DNA of 64,000 bases from assembly GCA_963795935.1 (NCBI GenBank), contig CAWCJO010000005.1:274301-338300 (forward strand), read 5' to 3'. The notes under the pieces are model-generated. The model did not search any database. It had not been told where the DNA came from and saw only the letters and a program-made list of their open reading frames with translations. The position numbers and the translations under genes were made by a program. Shown here one piece after another: positions 29,901 through 38,874 of the stretch (the stretch's first letter is position 1; every line of letters begins with the position of its first letter). Source of the DNA: JAICMB01 sp963795935. Lineage in GTDB: Bacteria; Acidobacteriota; Terriglobia; Bryobacterales; Bryobacteraceae.

Positions 29901-30406
29901 CGAAGCGATTCCAGGGCTTCCCGGCGCTCGACGTAATTTGCCGGCAAGGGCGGCGCGGTGACGTAGGTCTCGCGAAACTCAGGCTTGAGCTCGATACCGT
30001 CGCGGGCGTTAATGTCTTGGATCAGTTCATCGAGCTGCTTCGGGTACCCTGAGGCTTGACTGAAGTCACGATAGTGTTTCGTTTCCAGGTGCAAAGGGAT
30101 GATTTCGGTGCCAACTTGCGCGCGCAACGGAATGACGCACTTGCCATAGCGAAGAGCACGGAGCTGTTCCGCGCGACAGATCTCGGAGACATAAGACCCG
30201 GCAGTAAGCAATGCCAGCACGACTTCTGCGCCTTCGAGCGCTTGCTCGATCTCTTTTGTCCATATCGCGCCACCACGAATTTCCCGCGTATCAAGACAGA
30301 CTTCGAAACCGCGAAGGCTGAGATCCCTGTGAAGACGCCTGGCGAGCTCCGTCGCGTCCCTACGAGCGTACGAAATGAAAATCGACGTCGCGCCGAAACC
30401 GGCCAT
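26927..30406 (-). CDS. TIR-NB-ARC-WD40 STAND protein (APAF-1-like architecture)
   Basis: An intact 1159-aa protein. Residues ~6-130: TIR domain with catalytic-type Glu80 in SEICRAEQ and the IFISYARRD start. Residues ~160-470: NB-ARC ATPase with Walker A GMGGIGKS (188-195), Walker B ALIVVDDVW (~265-273), and SGRLPLALSM (GxP). Then a winged-helix/helical region (RLHDLQLDYTRAQYPD) closely like APAF-1. C-terminal part: 13 canonical ~42-residue WD40 repeats plus one divergent end repeat (14 blades, two 7-blade rings). This is the layout of a ligand-sensing NTPase that oligomerises and activates a TIR NADase. The upstream region is AT-rich with no clear Shine-Dalgarno. Likely antiphage or stress function (inference). 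Confidence 0.9.
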   Translation of the reverse strand: MAGFGATSIFISYARRDATELARRLHRDLSLRGFEVCLDTREIRGGAIWTKEIEQALEGAEVVLALLTAGSYVSEICRAEQLRALRYGKCVIPLRAQVGTEIIPLHLETKHYRDFSQASGYPKQLDELIQDINARDGIELKPEFRETYVTAPPLPANYVERREALESLRSAIITEGSGRNITLTALEGMGGIGKSVLAQALCHDPVVQQAFPDGIIWVTAGKQTLYDLVTRMREVGKGLNDTMDRYDTELGCKHQYRTTIRKKAALIVVDDVWQARDLEPFRAESPRSRVLFTTRKSEIAAAAGAREHRVDSLSFDQARELLANGSGVPSGDMPAETEDLIAESGRLPLALSMIAAMLRGAPRISWKRIVGYLRAADLAKIKADFPDYPHSDLLRAIQVSVDALDKTSRERYLALAILLDDMPVSPPIQRVLWQVDEAGAEETSDRFINLSLAQREQEDSGAIRLHDLQLDYTRAQYPDREALALIHGAMRLSSNVIRKDSTQFVSQLVGRLLPYGDIPAIQRFAKMITKGATAPWLRSIWSGLLPPGMGLVRTLEGHSGPVNDVAITPDGRRAVSASGDHTLKVWNLETGRDLCTLEGHSKSVFGVAITPDARCAVSASGDHTLKVWDLEVGRELCTLEGHSGWVSRVAITPDGRRAVSASEDRTLKVWDLQSGSDVRTLKGHSRWVSSVAITPDGHRAVSASEDNTLRLWDLETGQELRTFEGHLGKVLGVAMTAHGMRAVSASADKRIKVWDLQTGRDLCTLEGHSGAVTGVAITPDAGRALSASEDKTVKVWDVRTERGFRTLEGHSNAVRCVAMTPDGRRAVSGSEDETLKLWDLETGRERRTLVGHSSWVSSVAVTPDRRQAVSACNDGTLKVWDLESGRELRTLEGHSGPVFAVAVTPNGRQAVSGSEDETLKLWDLESGRELRTMEGHLNGVTGIVITSDQQAVSSSRDHTLKVWDLEIGREIRTLEGHSSWVNGLAVTLDGRHLISACLDNTLKIWDLQTGRELRTLKGHSSSVSGAAVTPDGYRVVSTSEDNTLKVWNLETGRELRMIEGHSSWVRGVAVSPDGERAVSASDDHTLKLWDLATGSLIATFVCDAGACCCIFSDLRTILAGDGTGRVLLLRVEDRPAWDIGAVRHPRAAVDAYKPPRSAS
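26985..28760 (-). repeat. 14 tandem 126-bp WD40 repeats
   Basis: Units of about 126 bp (42 codons) with the pattern TLEGHS..V..VAITPDGRRAVSAS.D.TLKVWDLETGRE. Their DNA is still closely similar, indicating recent expansion or concerted evolution. Number 10 is one residue short and number 14 lacks the WD pattern. Confidence 0.9.
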
Positions 30407-30454
30407 GCAAATTAAATCAATTTAGCAGATTGAGAACAACAAAAACAGCATGCA

Positions 30455-30805
30455 TCGCCCGCATCATTGATTTCGGCTTGGCAAAATCCAGCGACGCTAC
30501 CGCGACGGTTGACGGCGCCGCGAGAGGCACTCCGCTCTACATGTCTCCCGAGCAGGCCTCCGGCAAAGCCGTCGATTTCCGAACGGACCTGTGGAGCCTC
30601 GGCGCGGTCCTCTACGAAATGCTCGCGGGGAGTCCGCCGTTTCGCGGGGATTCGCAGCTTCAGGTACTGCATGCCGTGATGTGGAACGACCCGCCGCGCC
30701 TAAGCGAGGTTCGGCCCGGCCTTCCCGCCGCGATCGATGCCATTGTTTCGCGGGCGCTTCAAAAGGATCCGGCCAAACGATATCAGTCCGCAGCGGAGGT
30801 CGAGG
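30455..30805 (+). pseudogene. Ser/Thr protein kinase C-lobe fragment
   Basis: IIDFGLAK (DFG), GTPLYMSPEQASG (SPE variant of APE), DFRTDLWSLGAVLYEML and RALQKDPAKRYQSAAEV are the activation loop, helix F and helix H-I of a Hanks-type kinase. The N-lobe and P-loop are missing, as is the PASTA/PD40 part. It runs between the TIR gene and the Hsp90-like gene on the opposite strand, so it was presumably inserted there and cannot be active. Confidence 0.8.
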
Positions 30806-31181
30806 TAACCTTGAGCTTGTCCGCCACGGCAATCCCGGCCAGCCGACCGATGCCTTTGTACCCCGCCTCTTCGCCTTGCTTTTTTTCCGAATAGGCAATC
30901 CGCTTCAGCTTGGCCATCTCCTCGGTGTCCATGCCCGTTCCCGTGTCGAAAACTAGTAGGCTGCGGCCCTGGATCGAGATCTTTATGACCGGTTCCCAGC
31001 GATCTTCGACAGCGTCGGCGATGAGCCGATAATCATCTAAGGCGTCGCTCGCGTTCTGGATATATTCCCTGATGACCTCGAGCTTTCGGGGATACAGATC
31101 TTCAGAAAGGATCAGCACTGCGGCGGCGTAGACCAGCTCTTCTGGAACCTGCGCCCGGACCTTAGGAGCGCGATCAGTCAT
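30800..31181 (-). pseudogene. GHKL/Hsp90-like ATPase, N-terminal part only
   Basis: About 127 codons of an ATPase N-domain: IREYIQNASDALDDYR (N-box), VFDTGTGMD (G1 box) and YKGIGRLAGIAVADKL (G2-type lid). The start is the ATG at 31181, overlapping the stop of an upstream co-oriented gene. The C-terminal half has been replaced by the kinase fragment. In the intact state this would sit upstream of, and on the same strand as, the TIR-NB-ARC-WD40 gene. Confidence 0.72.
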
Positions 31182-31330
31182 GGTGTTTCCACAGTGTGGA
31201 GCGCTTGTTGAAGTCGGAAATCTTCACGGTACGGCCGCGATTCGACGTGATGAAAAAGGCCTCGCCCTGCGGCAAAGAGGCAATGGCATCGTGAACCTGC
31301 TCGGGTTCGTTGTAAACTGCGGGACGAGTG
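31178..31330 (-). pseudogene. 3' end of an unknown gene co-oriented with the Hsp90-like gene
   Basis: An open frame read on the minus strand ends VKISDFNKRSTLWKHHD with a TGA overlapping the ATGA start of the Hsp90-like gene. Before that: PAVYNEPEQVHDAIASLP and GEAFFITSNRGR. It has codon-like composition and operon-style overlap but no recognisable family. Its 5' part is lost at the IS3 fragment. Confidence 0.5.
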
Positions 31331-31540
31331 CTTAAACATGAACTGGTTTATCAACCTGGGCGATGCCCGGGAGAAGATCGAAAAATGGCGCATGCATTAC
31401 AACTTGGAGCGCCCGCACAGCGCGCTGGGATATCTGACGCCGGCGGAATTTTCGCCGCCGATCTGCCCTGGCCTGCCTCTCCCCCCAGGCACGCCAGGGC
31501 AGATCGGCAAAGCAGCGTGAGAATGGGTTGATTTAGTATT
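31331..31540 (+). mobile_element. IS3-family transposase (OrfB) C-terminal fragment
   Basis: NWFINLGDAREKIEKWRMHYN and ERPHSALGYLTPAEF form the end of the DDE domain of an IS3 OrfB (the catalytic Glu region just upstream is missing). Only about 60 codons remain (31338-31520). It truncates the gene upstream of the Hsp90-like ATPase. Confidence 0.8.
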
Positions 31541-31855
31541 TATGAGTGGTAGAGAAGATGGGGGCAGGTCACTACTCCGTCGTCGAAGCCGCCAGCCGCA
31601 AAACCGGCGGCGGACAATTCCAGGTAGTGAGCTCTACTCCAATCGGCGCGGCCGTATAGCCGCAGCCGGTGCGAAGTCGCGGAAAGACTGCTCGATGGAG
31701 CCCTGATGCCTGCGCGACAGTTCCATGTATAATGTTTTGGTCGCCGAGGATTTGCTCTTGGCAAGCTCTGAGAGACCGATTCCCGCGACAATTTAGCCGT
31801 ATGAGTGCTTTTGGCTTCAACATGCTTCTGGCTCTAGCCTGAAAGGGGTCGTTCC
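31541..31855. other. Intergenic stretch before the TonB-type gene
   Basis: About 315 bp. Minus-strand text such as YMELSRRHQGSIEQSFRDF resembles a transposase scrap but is too short and broken to name. A GGGG-type ribosome-binding site (near 31844) precedes the TTG start of the next gene. I see no clear promoter. Confidence 0.3.
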
Positions 31856-34800
31856 TTGTATTCCAATCTGCGCAGATATGGATTCTTCGTTGCCGCGCTC
31901 TTGGCTTCCGCCTTTTCCGTGGCGGCGCAGCAGAGCGAGCAAGCGACGCTGCTGGGGAGTGTCACCGACACCTCTGGCGCAATCGTTTCGGGTGCTACGG
32001 TCACCGTAGTCAATCTGGGAACTAATGAGCGGAGGGTCACGACAACCGACAGCCGCGGCGCGTATTTGGTCCCCGCGCTGAACATCGGAAAGTACACGGT
32101 TACCGTAGAACAGAAAGGATTCCGCCAACAAACTGTTTCGGATATCGTCTTGACCGTGAATCAGCAGGCGCGCATTGATGTGCAGTTGCAGGTCGGCGAC
32201 ACGAGACAGGAAATCACAGTGGAGTCGACTGCGCCATTACTCCAAACCGACGACGCCACGCAGGAGCAGCTCATCGATACGCAAGAAATCCGCGAGTTGC
32301 CCATTCCGCTGAACCGGAACATGTTCGAGTTGGCTCTGATGAGCGCCGGTATGAGCCCGGGACCGACGTCCTCGGTGACCACAGGCGTCTATGGCGCAGG
32401 CTTTGGCATTGCGGCGATGGGACAAAAAGTCCAGAACAACTGGATTATTCTTGACGGGGCCCCATTGCGGACAGCCATGTTCGGCCAAGTCCGTATGCGC
32501 CCCTCGGTCGAGGCGCTCCAGGAGTTTAAAGTCGAATCGGGATTCTATACCGCGGATCTCGGCAACGAAAGCGGCGCTCAGGTCATTTCCGCAATCCGCC
32601 CCGGAACGAACCAATTTCACGGGACTCTTTTTGAGTTTCTTCGCAACGACGTGTTAGACGCTAAGAATCTCTTCGAAAGCCCAACCCTACCTAAGCAACC
32701 GTTGCGAAGAAATAACTTCGGCGGGGTACTCAGCGGTCGCATTATCCGAAACAAGCTCTTCTTTACCACGAACTATGAAGGCTATATCGAACGATCCTCC
32801 GCCCAGGCCTTCGCGACGTACCCAACCGCGCTGATGAAGGAAGGCATCCTCACCGAGCCGTTCTTCCACTCTGGAAATAGCGCCAACGGTCAGCCGACGA
32901 CCATCATCGACCCGCTAAACGGCGCGCCGTTTCCAGGCAATATAATTCCACAGGATCGCATCTCGCCACAAGCTCAGCGGCTAATGCAGTTCTTTCCGGC
33001 GCCGAATTACGGACCTGCGCAATTCACCGGCGCTAGCAACTATAACGGCAGCACGCTCCACAATACCGACGACCACCAAGGATTCGCGCGGGTCGACTAC
33101 AACATATCGGACCGGGATAGAGTGTTTGGACGCTATGGCATAGAGACCAACACCGGCTTCAGCACCCAGGTGAACCCAAATCCGTTCTTCGGCGAAAATC
33201 AACCGAAGAATCAACAAAACGCGGTCCTTACTTACACGCGGTTGGTCTCTCCAACAAAGCTGAACGAATTCAGTGTTTCATATAATCGGGATACGTGGGG
33301 CACCCTCGATACTGTACCGCAGGGCTTCAACATCGCTCAGGATTTGCTTATTCCAGGTTTGGATAACGATCCCTACGTCCAAGGCGTACCCATCATCTCG
33401 ATTACAGGGCTCACCGGTTTGAGCAATACGACGCCGACCACGATTTGGGATGAAAACCGCAGATTGGCGGATACTTTTTCGCTCACGCACGGCGCTCACA
33501 CGCTCAAGCTGGGCATCGACTTTCAGCATGTTCTCGTACGGCGGCAGAGTTTCACATATGTAACGGGGCAGTTCAATTTCAACGGGAGTATGACCGGCGC
33601 AGCGTGGGCGGACTTTCTTCTCGATCAGCCTTACCAGGTCCAGGAAGCGGTCAGCCCCAATCCGCCCGTTCCAGGACACCCGCCGGGACAAACCTACGTG
33701 CGGTTGTTCGATTGGCGCCTGCATAGCTTCGTGACAGACGACTGGAAAGCAACCCAGAAACTAACCTTGAGTCTGGGTTTGCGGTGGGAGCTGAACTCTC
33801 CCATCCGGGACATCCGGGGACTGACTCCCAACATCAATATGAACACAGGTCAAATCTTTCCGGCTCCCGGCGTATCGGGTAATCTCTATGAATGGGATCA
33901 TCACGATTTCGCGCCGCGTTTCGGATTGGCGTACCGGCCCTTTGGGGGCAATAACACCGTCATTCGTGCGTCCTATGGCCTCTTTTACAGCGTCAACATG
34001 TGGAATAACCTATCCGTAATGGCCGTGAACCCGCCGTTCAACGTGAGCATCAATCAGTTGAATACGCCGGGGCACGTGTCCATCAGCATGGCCGTACCGC
34101 CTAACGCAGCGGCGACGGTGGTCGGCGGCACCACGCCGGAAGTATTGGGAGTGCCGTGGGACTATGGGATGGGGAATGCGCAACAGTGGACCTTCAATAT
34201 CCAACGCTCGCTGCCAAGCAACATGACTCTCGAGGTCGGGTATGTTGGCTCAAAATCCACTCACTTTGACCGCCCCGCCGAGTACAATGACATCAATGTT
34301 CTGGCCGGACAAACCGTACGAGAGTTTCCCCAGTGGGGAGATATCGAGCTGATCGACTCCGACGCGTCCGGGAGCTACGAAGCCTTGATAGCCAAGATCC
34401 AGAAGCGGCTGTCCAACAATCTCACGTTTCTATTCACGTATACCTTTTCAAAAGCGTTATTCGATTCCTTCGCTGGAAACGGGGCCAACCGGTTGAACAA
34501 CCCGTTCGACGCTCTCGCTGAAAAGGGGCGGGCCGAAACGGACCAGCGGCATCGAATCACCGCTTCCTGGTTATACGAACTGCCGTTTTTCCGTGGGCAA
34601 TCTGGCTTTGTTGGTCACGTTCTAGGCGGTTGGCAAGCTAATGGAGTTTTCACATTTGCGACCGGCATGCCTTTCTATGTTACCCAGACGGTACAACCTG
34701 TGGCCGATGGTTGCCCTCGCTGCACGCGCCGCCCCGATGTTCTCGGCGATCCAACTCTCAGTTCTCCGACAATCCAGGAATGGTTTAATACTTCGGATTT

Positions 34801-35080
34801 CGTCTTAGCCCGGGGACATTATGGCAATGAAGGCCGCAACATTCTGAGCGCGCCCGGCCTCGTTGACCTGGATTTTTCGCTCTTTAAGAATTTCAGGATA
34901 GCGGAGACCAAGCGGATACAGTTTCGCTGGGAGGCGTACAACGTAACCAACACGCCTCCGCTCAACCCTCCCGATGCAACGTTGGGCGACGGTACGTTTG
35001 GACGGATCCTCAGCGCCGGAAACGGTCGAATCATGCAGGTTGCGCTCCGGTACGAATTCTTAGAAGTCGGGATAATATGA
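31856..35080 (+). CDS. CarboxypepD_reg / TonB-type outer-membrane beta-barrel protein
   Basis: An intact 1074-aa outer-membrane protein of the acidobacterial TonB-dependent-transporter-like family. Signal peptide residues 1-25; CarboxypepD_reg-like domain about 30-115 (GSVTDTSGAIVSGATVTV); plug-like region (IRELPIPLNRNMFELA); then a large beta-barrel with many aromatic strand ends (APRFGLAYRPFGG, RFRWEAYNVTN-type). The start is TTG at 31856, chosen because a GGGG precedes it and the signal peptide follows at once; a later ATG is absent. It heads an operon with four metabolic genes, overlapping the next gene by four bases. It probably imports a carbohydrate- or peptide-like substrate. The classic TonB box is not obvious. 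Confidence 0.9.
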   Translation: MYSNLRRYGFFVAALLASAFSVAAQQSEQATLLGSVTDTSGAIVSGATVTVVNLGTNERRVTTTDSRGAYLVPALNIGKYTVTVEQKGFRQQTVSDIVLTVNQQARIDVQLQVGDTRQEITVESTAPLLQTDDATQEQLIDTQEIRELPIPLNRNMFELALMSAGMSPGPTSSVTTGVYGAGFGIAAMGQKVQNNWIILDGAPLRTAMFGQVRMRPSVEALQEFKVESGFYTADLGNESGAQVISAIRPGTNQFHGTLFEFLRNDVLDAKNLFESPTLPKQPLRRNNFGGVLSGRIIRNKLFFTTNYEGYIERSSAQAFATYPTALMKEGILTEPFFHSGNSANGQPTTIIDPLNGAPFPGNIIPQDRISPQAQRLMQFFPAPNYGPAQFTGASNYNGSTLHNTDDHQGFARVDYNISDRDRVFGRYGIETNTGFSTQVNPNPFFGENQPKNQQNAVLTYTRLVSPTKLNEFSVSYNRDTWGTLDTVPQGFNIAQDLLIPGLDNDPYVQGVPIISITGLTGLSNTTPTTIWDENRRLADTFSLTHGAHTLKLGIDFQHVLVRRQSFTYVTGQFNFNGSMTGAAWADFLLDQPYQVQEAVSPNPPVPGHPPGQTYVRLFDWRLHSFVTDDWKATQKLTLSLGLRWELNSPIRDIRGLTPNINMNTGQIFPAPGVSGNLYEWDHHDFAPRFGLAYRPFGGNNTVIRASYGLFYSVNMWNNLSVMAVNPPFNVSINQLNTPGHVSISMAVPPNAAATVVGGTTPEVLGVPWDYGMGNAQQWTFNIQRSLPSNMTLEVGYVGSKSTHFDRPAEYNDINVLAGQTVREFPQWGDIELIDSDASGSYEALIAKIQKRLSNNLTFLFTYTFSKALFDSFAGNGANRLNNPFDALAEKGRAETDQRHRITASWLYELPFFRGQSGFVGHVLGGWQANGVFTFATGMPFYVTQTVQPVADGCPRCTRRPDVLGDPTLSSPTIQEWFNTSDFVLARGHYGNEGRNILSAPGLVDLDFSLFKNFRIAETKRIQFRWEAYNVTNTPPLNPPDATLGDGTFGRILSAGNGRIMQVALRYEFLEVGII

Positions 35081-36333
35081 CTCAAGTAAGTAGACGGACG
35101 TTACTCACGGGCAGCGCTGTTGCCGCCCTTCCCCTCGCCGCGCTGCAAGCAGGATCTCCGCGGCCCGTTCCAAATTTCGCTTCCCTGCGCCAGGACTTCC
35201 CATGGTCGCAGAACACGACATTTTTGAATAATGCCGGGTGGCATCCCTTGGGGACTCACACGTTGCGTGGTATGCAAAAATACCTGGAGTCTCAATTGAA
35301 CGGGCCCGGCATAGGGCGTCAGGAATTTGGGGGCCGAGAGCAAGCCCAGTTGAAGGGTCTTTTCGCCCAACTCCTAAATGCCAGGCCGGCCGAGATCGCG
35401 TTCATGCCCAGCACGCTTACCGGAGAAAATCTTGTTGTCGCGGGCCTCGGAATCCCCGGATCGGATTGGAATGTAGTTACCGACGAGTTGCATTACGAAG
35501 GATCTCTGTATCTCTATACTTCGCTGAAGAACCAGGGCCTGGATGTGAGGATCGTGAAGGTGCGCGATTGGGGAGTGGACGTTCGGGACTACGAGCGTTT
35601 GATCGACCGCAAGACAAAGCTCGTCGCAACGTCCTTGGTATCTTATATCAACGGTCGTTTTTTTCACGATATCCGCTCGCTTGCGGACCTTGCCCACGCG
35701 AACGGCGCCTATCTCTATACAGATATCGTTCAGGCGGCCGGCGCTGTGCCCATCGACGTGCGCGCGATGGGTATCGATTTCGCCGCCTGCAGCAGTTACA
35801 AATGGCTCATGGGAGCTCGCGGATTCGGCTATCTCTTCGTTCGTGATGAGCTTCAAGGAACAGTGCTGCGGAGAACGCAATATGGGGATCGGCAATTCAC
35901 CAGTTTCGACTATCATATCTTCCCGTATGATCCTCCCGGACCTGCACCTGCAACCTGGACGCAGGGAAGTGAGGCCGGAAGTTTTTATGAAGTGGGCAAT
36001 ATTTCAAGCGTGGCCGGAGCGGGACAACTGGAATCGCTCGCTTACATTTTCCGGTTGGGAGTCGAGAACATTCGAGCTCACGCCAGGCCGTTAACAAACC
36101 GATTGCGGAAGGAAATCCCTCGTGTGGGATATCCGTCTATGACCCCTGAAAATAACGAATCGCCTACGCTGTCGTTTGTAGCCAAAGATCCGGACGCCTT
36201 GCGTGCGAAACTCAAGAAAGCAAACGTAACCGTAAAGGTAGGGGAGGGCAAGTCATGGCATCAGATGCGGGTTTCCCCCTCCGTATATAACAACGACGAG
36301 GATATCGACCGTTTGTTGAACGCTCTCAGCTAA
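35077..36333 (+). CDS. Exported class V aminotransferase-fold PLP enzyme
   Basis: A 418-aa fold-type I PLP enzyme with a Tat-type leader (VSRRTLLTGSAVAALPLAAL). The PLP Lys lies in ACSSYKWLMGARGFGY and the substrate/PLP region in YLYTDIVQAAGAVPIDVRAMG. The N-terminus LNNAGWHPLGTHTLRGM matches cysteine-desulfurase/isopenicillin epimerase-like enzymes. The ATGA overlap with the TonB-type gene and a 60-bp gap to the metallohydrolase indicate one operon. Exact reaction unknown; probably removes an amino or sulfur group from an imported compound in the periplasm. Confidence 0.85.
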   Translation: MTQVSRRTLLTGSAVAALPLAALQAGSPRPVPNFASLRQDFPWSQNTTFLNNAGWHPLGTHTLRGMQKYLESQLNGPGIGRQEFGGREQAQLKGLFAQLLNARPAEIAFMPSTLTGENLVVAGLGIPGSDWNVVTDELHYEGSLYLYTSLKNQGLDVRIVKVRDWGVDVRDYERLIDRKTKLVATSLVSYINGRFFHDIRSLADLAHANGAYLYTDIVQAAGAVPIDVRAMGIDFAACSSYKWLMGARGFGYLFVRDELQGTVLRRTQYGDRQFTSFDYHIFPYDPPGPAPATWTQGSEAGSFYEVGNISSVAGAGQLESLAYIFRLGVENIRAHARPLTNRLRKEIPRVGYPSMTPENNESPTLSFVAKDPDALRAKLKKANVTVKVGEGKSWHQMRVSPSVYNNDEDIDRLLNALS

Positions 36334-36393
36334 CCGGACGCGCGACTCGCCGCGTGCATAATGCGGGGACACGTTCAGGATAGATCTATATAC

Positions 36394-38871
36394 ATGACAA
36401 CTCGTAATCTCGCGATTTTATCGCTCATTACTGCTATCGGTGCATCCTCCCAGGTCCAGAGGCGCGTGTTCTCGAAGATTTTCACGGGCGAGCCGTATAC
36501 GATCGAGTGCTATTTACCACAAATAACCAATGGACCCAATTTTCCGGCCTGGTCGCCGGACAGTCGTGAAGTTGCTTTCGCAATGAAAGGCTCGATCTGG
36601 CGATTGAGGCTGGGCGACGGCATTGCGCATGAGCTCACGGTTGAGGAGGGGTATGCATCGGAGCCGGCGTGGTCGCCCGATGGGAAGTGGATTGTTTACA
36701 CTTCGGACCTCAATGAGCGAATCCATCTCAAATTGCTCAATCTTGGAGACGGCTCCGTAACGCAGCTCACGACCGGCAATTCCATAAACGTGGAGCCGGA
36801 ATGGTCTCCCGACGGCACGCGAATTGCGTATGTCTCGACATGGCCCAATGGCAACTACAACATCTATATAATGCCCCTCCAAAACGGGAAGCCGGGCAAA
36901 TCGGAAATGATCACTCGGGATTTTGAGCTCGTTCCACCCACAGTCTACTATGGAAAGTGGGCGCTCCATATCAACCCGACTTGGACGCGGGACGGCAAGG
37001 AACTGATCTTTATCTCCAACCGCGACAATAAAAATGGATCCGGCGGATTTTATTGGATGAAGGCCGAGCCGGGAGCCCAGATGCACCGCTTCTACTATGA
37101 GGAGACTACATGGAAAGCCCGGCCAACGCTTTCTCCAGACGGTTCAAAACTGATCTACAGTTCGTATCTCGGACGCCAATGGCAGCAGCTCTGGGGCATG
37201 CCCCCCAAGGGCGGTGATCCGTTCCCGCTAACCTATGGCGAATTTGACCGGACCACGCCGCGTTGGTCGCCGGACGGCAACAAAATCGCCTTCATTTCGA
37301 ATCAAACGGGTGATACCACCCTGTGGCTGTTCCATTGGTTTGGCGGGAAACTAGAGCCGGTCAAGATCAACAAATTGGACTTCAAGAGGTCTATGGGGCG
37401 CCTCCGGATCACCGTGATCGATAAAGCGACGAACAAGCCGGTGGCCGCGCGGGTTTCTCTATCCGCTGCGGACGGACGATCATACGCCCCGACGGATAGT
37501 TGGTTCCATGCCGATTGGCTGATGTTCGATCAGATGGATAGGAGTGAGTACCACTACTTCCACACGACGGATGGCAAATTTGAGGTGGAGCTTCCTCCGG
37601 GCGTAACGCGTATTGCATTCTCGAAAGGGCTCGAGTACCTACCGGTCGAAAAGGAGCTGACTGTAGCGGCTAATCAAGCCGCCTCGTTGACGGTGAATCT
37701 GGAGCGCCTGGATAACCTGCCCGCCAAAGGCTGGTGGGGAGGCGACAATCATTTCCACATGAATTACGCTGGGGCGTATCGGGAGAATCCCGAGCTGTTG
37801 ATGAAACAGGCGGAGGCCGAGGACATCCCCGTCATGAACAACTTAATTTGCAATAAGGAGCAACGCATTCCAGACGAGGGATATTTTACGGGCGCGCCGG
37901 ACCCCATTTCCAACGCGGAGCGCCTGTTGTATCACAACGAAGAATATCATCCGCCCTTCTGGGGTCACTCGGTGTTCCTCAATCTGAAGAAGCATCTTAT
38001 AATTCCGGCTTATGTAGGGTATCAGGACACGATTGTAAGCAGTATTTATCCGCCGAACACCATTCCATTTCGTATCGTTCGCGAGGATGGGGGTTATTCC
38101 GGTTACGCGCATGGCGCCGGAAAGGGCTTCGCTGCGGATTTAGCTCTGGAGGATGTCGATTTTGTAGAGGCCAATGCCATGGGCGCCATGGAGCCGCTGT
38201 ACCATGCATGGAATTGCGGTTATCACGTAGTCGCCTCTGCCGGGGAAGACGCGTTTCCGAACTTTTACCGCAGTTACATCATAGGAACGAATCGGGTCTA
38301 CGTTAATGCCGGTAAGAAGCTGGATTACGATACCTGGATCCGGAATTTTCGTGCCGGCCGTTCCTTTGTGACCAGCGGTCCGTTAGTCTTCTTCACGCTT
38401 GAAGACAAACAACCAGGTGATGAAATAAAGTTGCCGGCGGGGGGCCGTGAACTGCGCGCCGCAGTCGAAGTGGAATCCATAACTCCGATCGAAAGCGTGG
38501 AGCTCCTATATAACAACACCGTTGTGGATCGTGAGGAACCGGCCGAGCACTCGTTAAAGTTTCGCTTTTCGAAAGCCGTCAAGCCGAATAAGAGTGGCTG
38601 GTACGCGGTGCGGGTGAAGGCGGCGTACCGTAGACATCCGCTCCGCACACTTTCTCCTTTTGCCGCAACGATGCCGATCTGGGTCACCATAGGGAATCGG
38701 CCTGTTCGGTCGGCCGAAGACGCCGATTACTTCATCAAATGGATCGACAAGACTCTGCAAGATGCGCTGGCGCTGCCCGCCTGGAATACCGAGTTAGAGA
38801 AGTCCAAAACGCGAGAACTATACGGCGAGGCTCGCGCCGCCATGGTCAAACGTCGTGAAGAGGCGCACTAA
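36394..38871 (+). CDS. CehA/McbA-family metallohydrolase with PD40 propeller
   Basis: About 825 aa from the ATG at 36394 (MTTRNLAILSLITAIGASSQ signal-like); an in-frame ATG at 36361 would add 11 odd residues. N-terminal TolB-like PD40 repeats (WSPDGKWIVYTSD, WSPDGTRIAYVST, WTRDGKELIFISNR) lead into a PHP-type catalytic region: GGDNHFHMNYAGAYR, SGYAHGAGKGFAAD, ASAGEDAFPNFYRS and GRSFVTSGPLVFF. His and Asp/Glu ligands look intact. The family includes hydrolases of carbamates, but the substrate here is unknown. Three bases separate it from its broken paralogue. Confidence 0.88.
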   Translation: MTTRNLAILSLITAIGASSQVQRRVFSKIFTGEPYTIECYLPQITNGPNFPAWSPDSREVAFAMKGSIWRLRLGDGIAHELTVEEGYASEPAWSPDGKWIVYTSDLNERIHLKLLNLGDGSVTQLTTGNSINVEPEWSPDGTRIAYVSTWPNGNYNIYIMPLQNGKPGKSEMITRDFELVPPTVYYGKWALHINPTWTRDGKELIFISNRDNKNGSGGFYWMKAEPGAQMHRFYYEETTWKARPTLSPDGSKLIYSSYLGRQWQQLWGMPPKGGDPFPLTYGEFDRTTPRWSPDGNKIAFISNQTGDTTLWLFHWFGGKLEPVKINKLDFKRSMGRLRITVIDKATNKPVAARVSLSAADGRSYAPTDSWFHADWLMFDQMDRSEYHYFHTTDGKFEVELPPGVTRIAFSKGLEYLPVEKELTVAANQAASLTVNLERLDNLPAKGWWGGDNHFHMNYAGAYRENPELLMKQAEAEDIPVMNNLICNKEQRIPDEGYFTGAPDPISNAERLLYHNEEYHPPFWGHSVFLNLKKHLIIPAYVGYQDTIVSSIYPPNTIPFRIVREDGGYSGYAHGAGKGFAADLALEDVDFVEANAMGAMEPLYHAWNCGYHVVASAGEDAFPNFYRSYIIGTNRVYVNAGKKLDYDTWIRNFRAGRSFVTSGPLVFFTLEDKQPGDEIKLPAGGRELRAAVEVESITPIESVELLYNNTVVDREEPAEHSLKFRFSKAVKPNKSGWYAVRVKAAYRRHPLRTLSPFAATMPIWVTIGNRPVRSAEDADYFIKWIDKTLQDALALPAWNTELEKSKTRELYGEARAAMVKRREEAH

Positions 38872-38874
38872 CCC

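Noticed and set aside
30430..30894. Ser/Thr kinase as an intact gene
   Set aside because: The N-lobe with the P-loop and catalytic loop is missing, and the frame ends in sequence antisense to the Hsp90-like gene.
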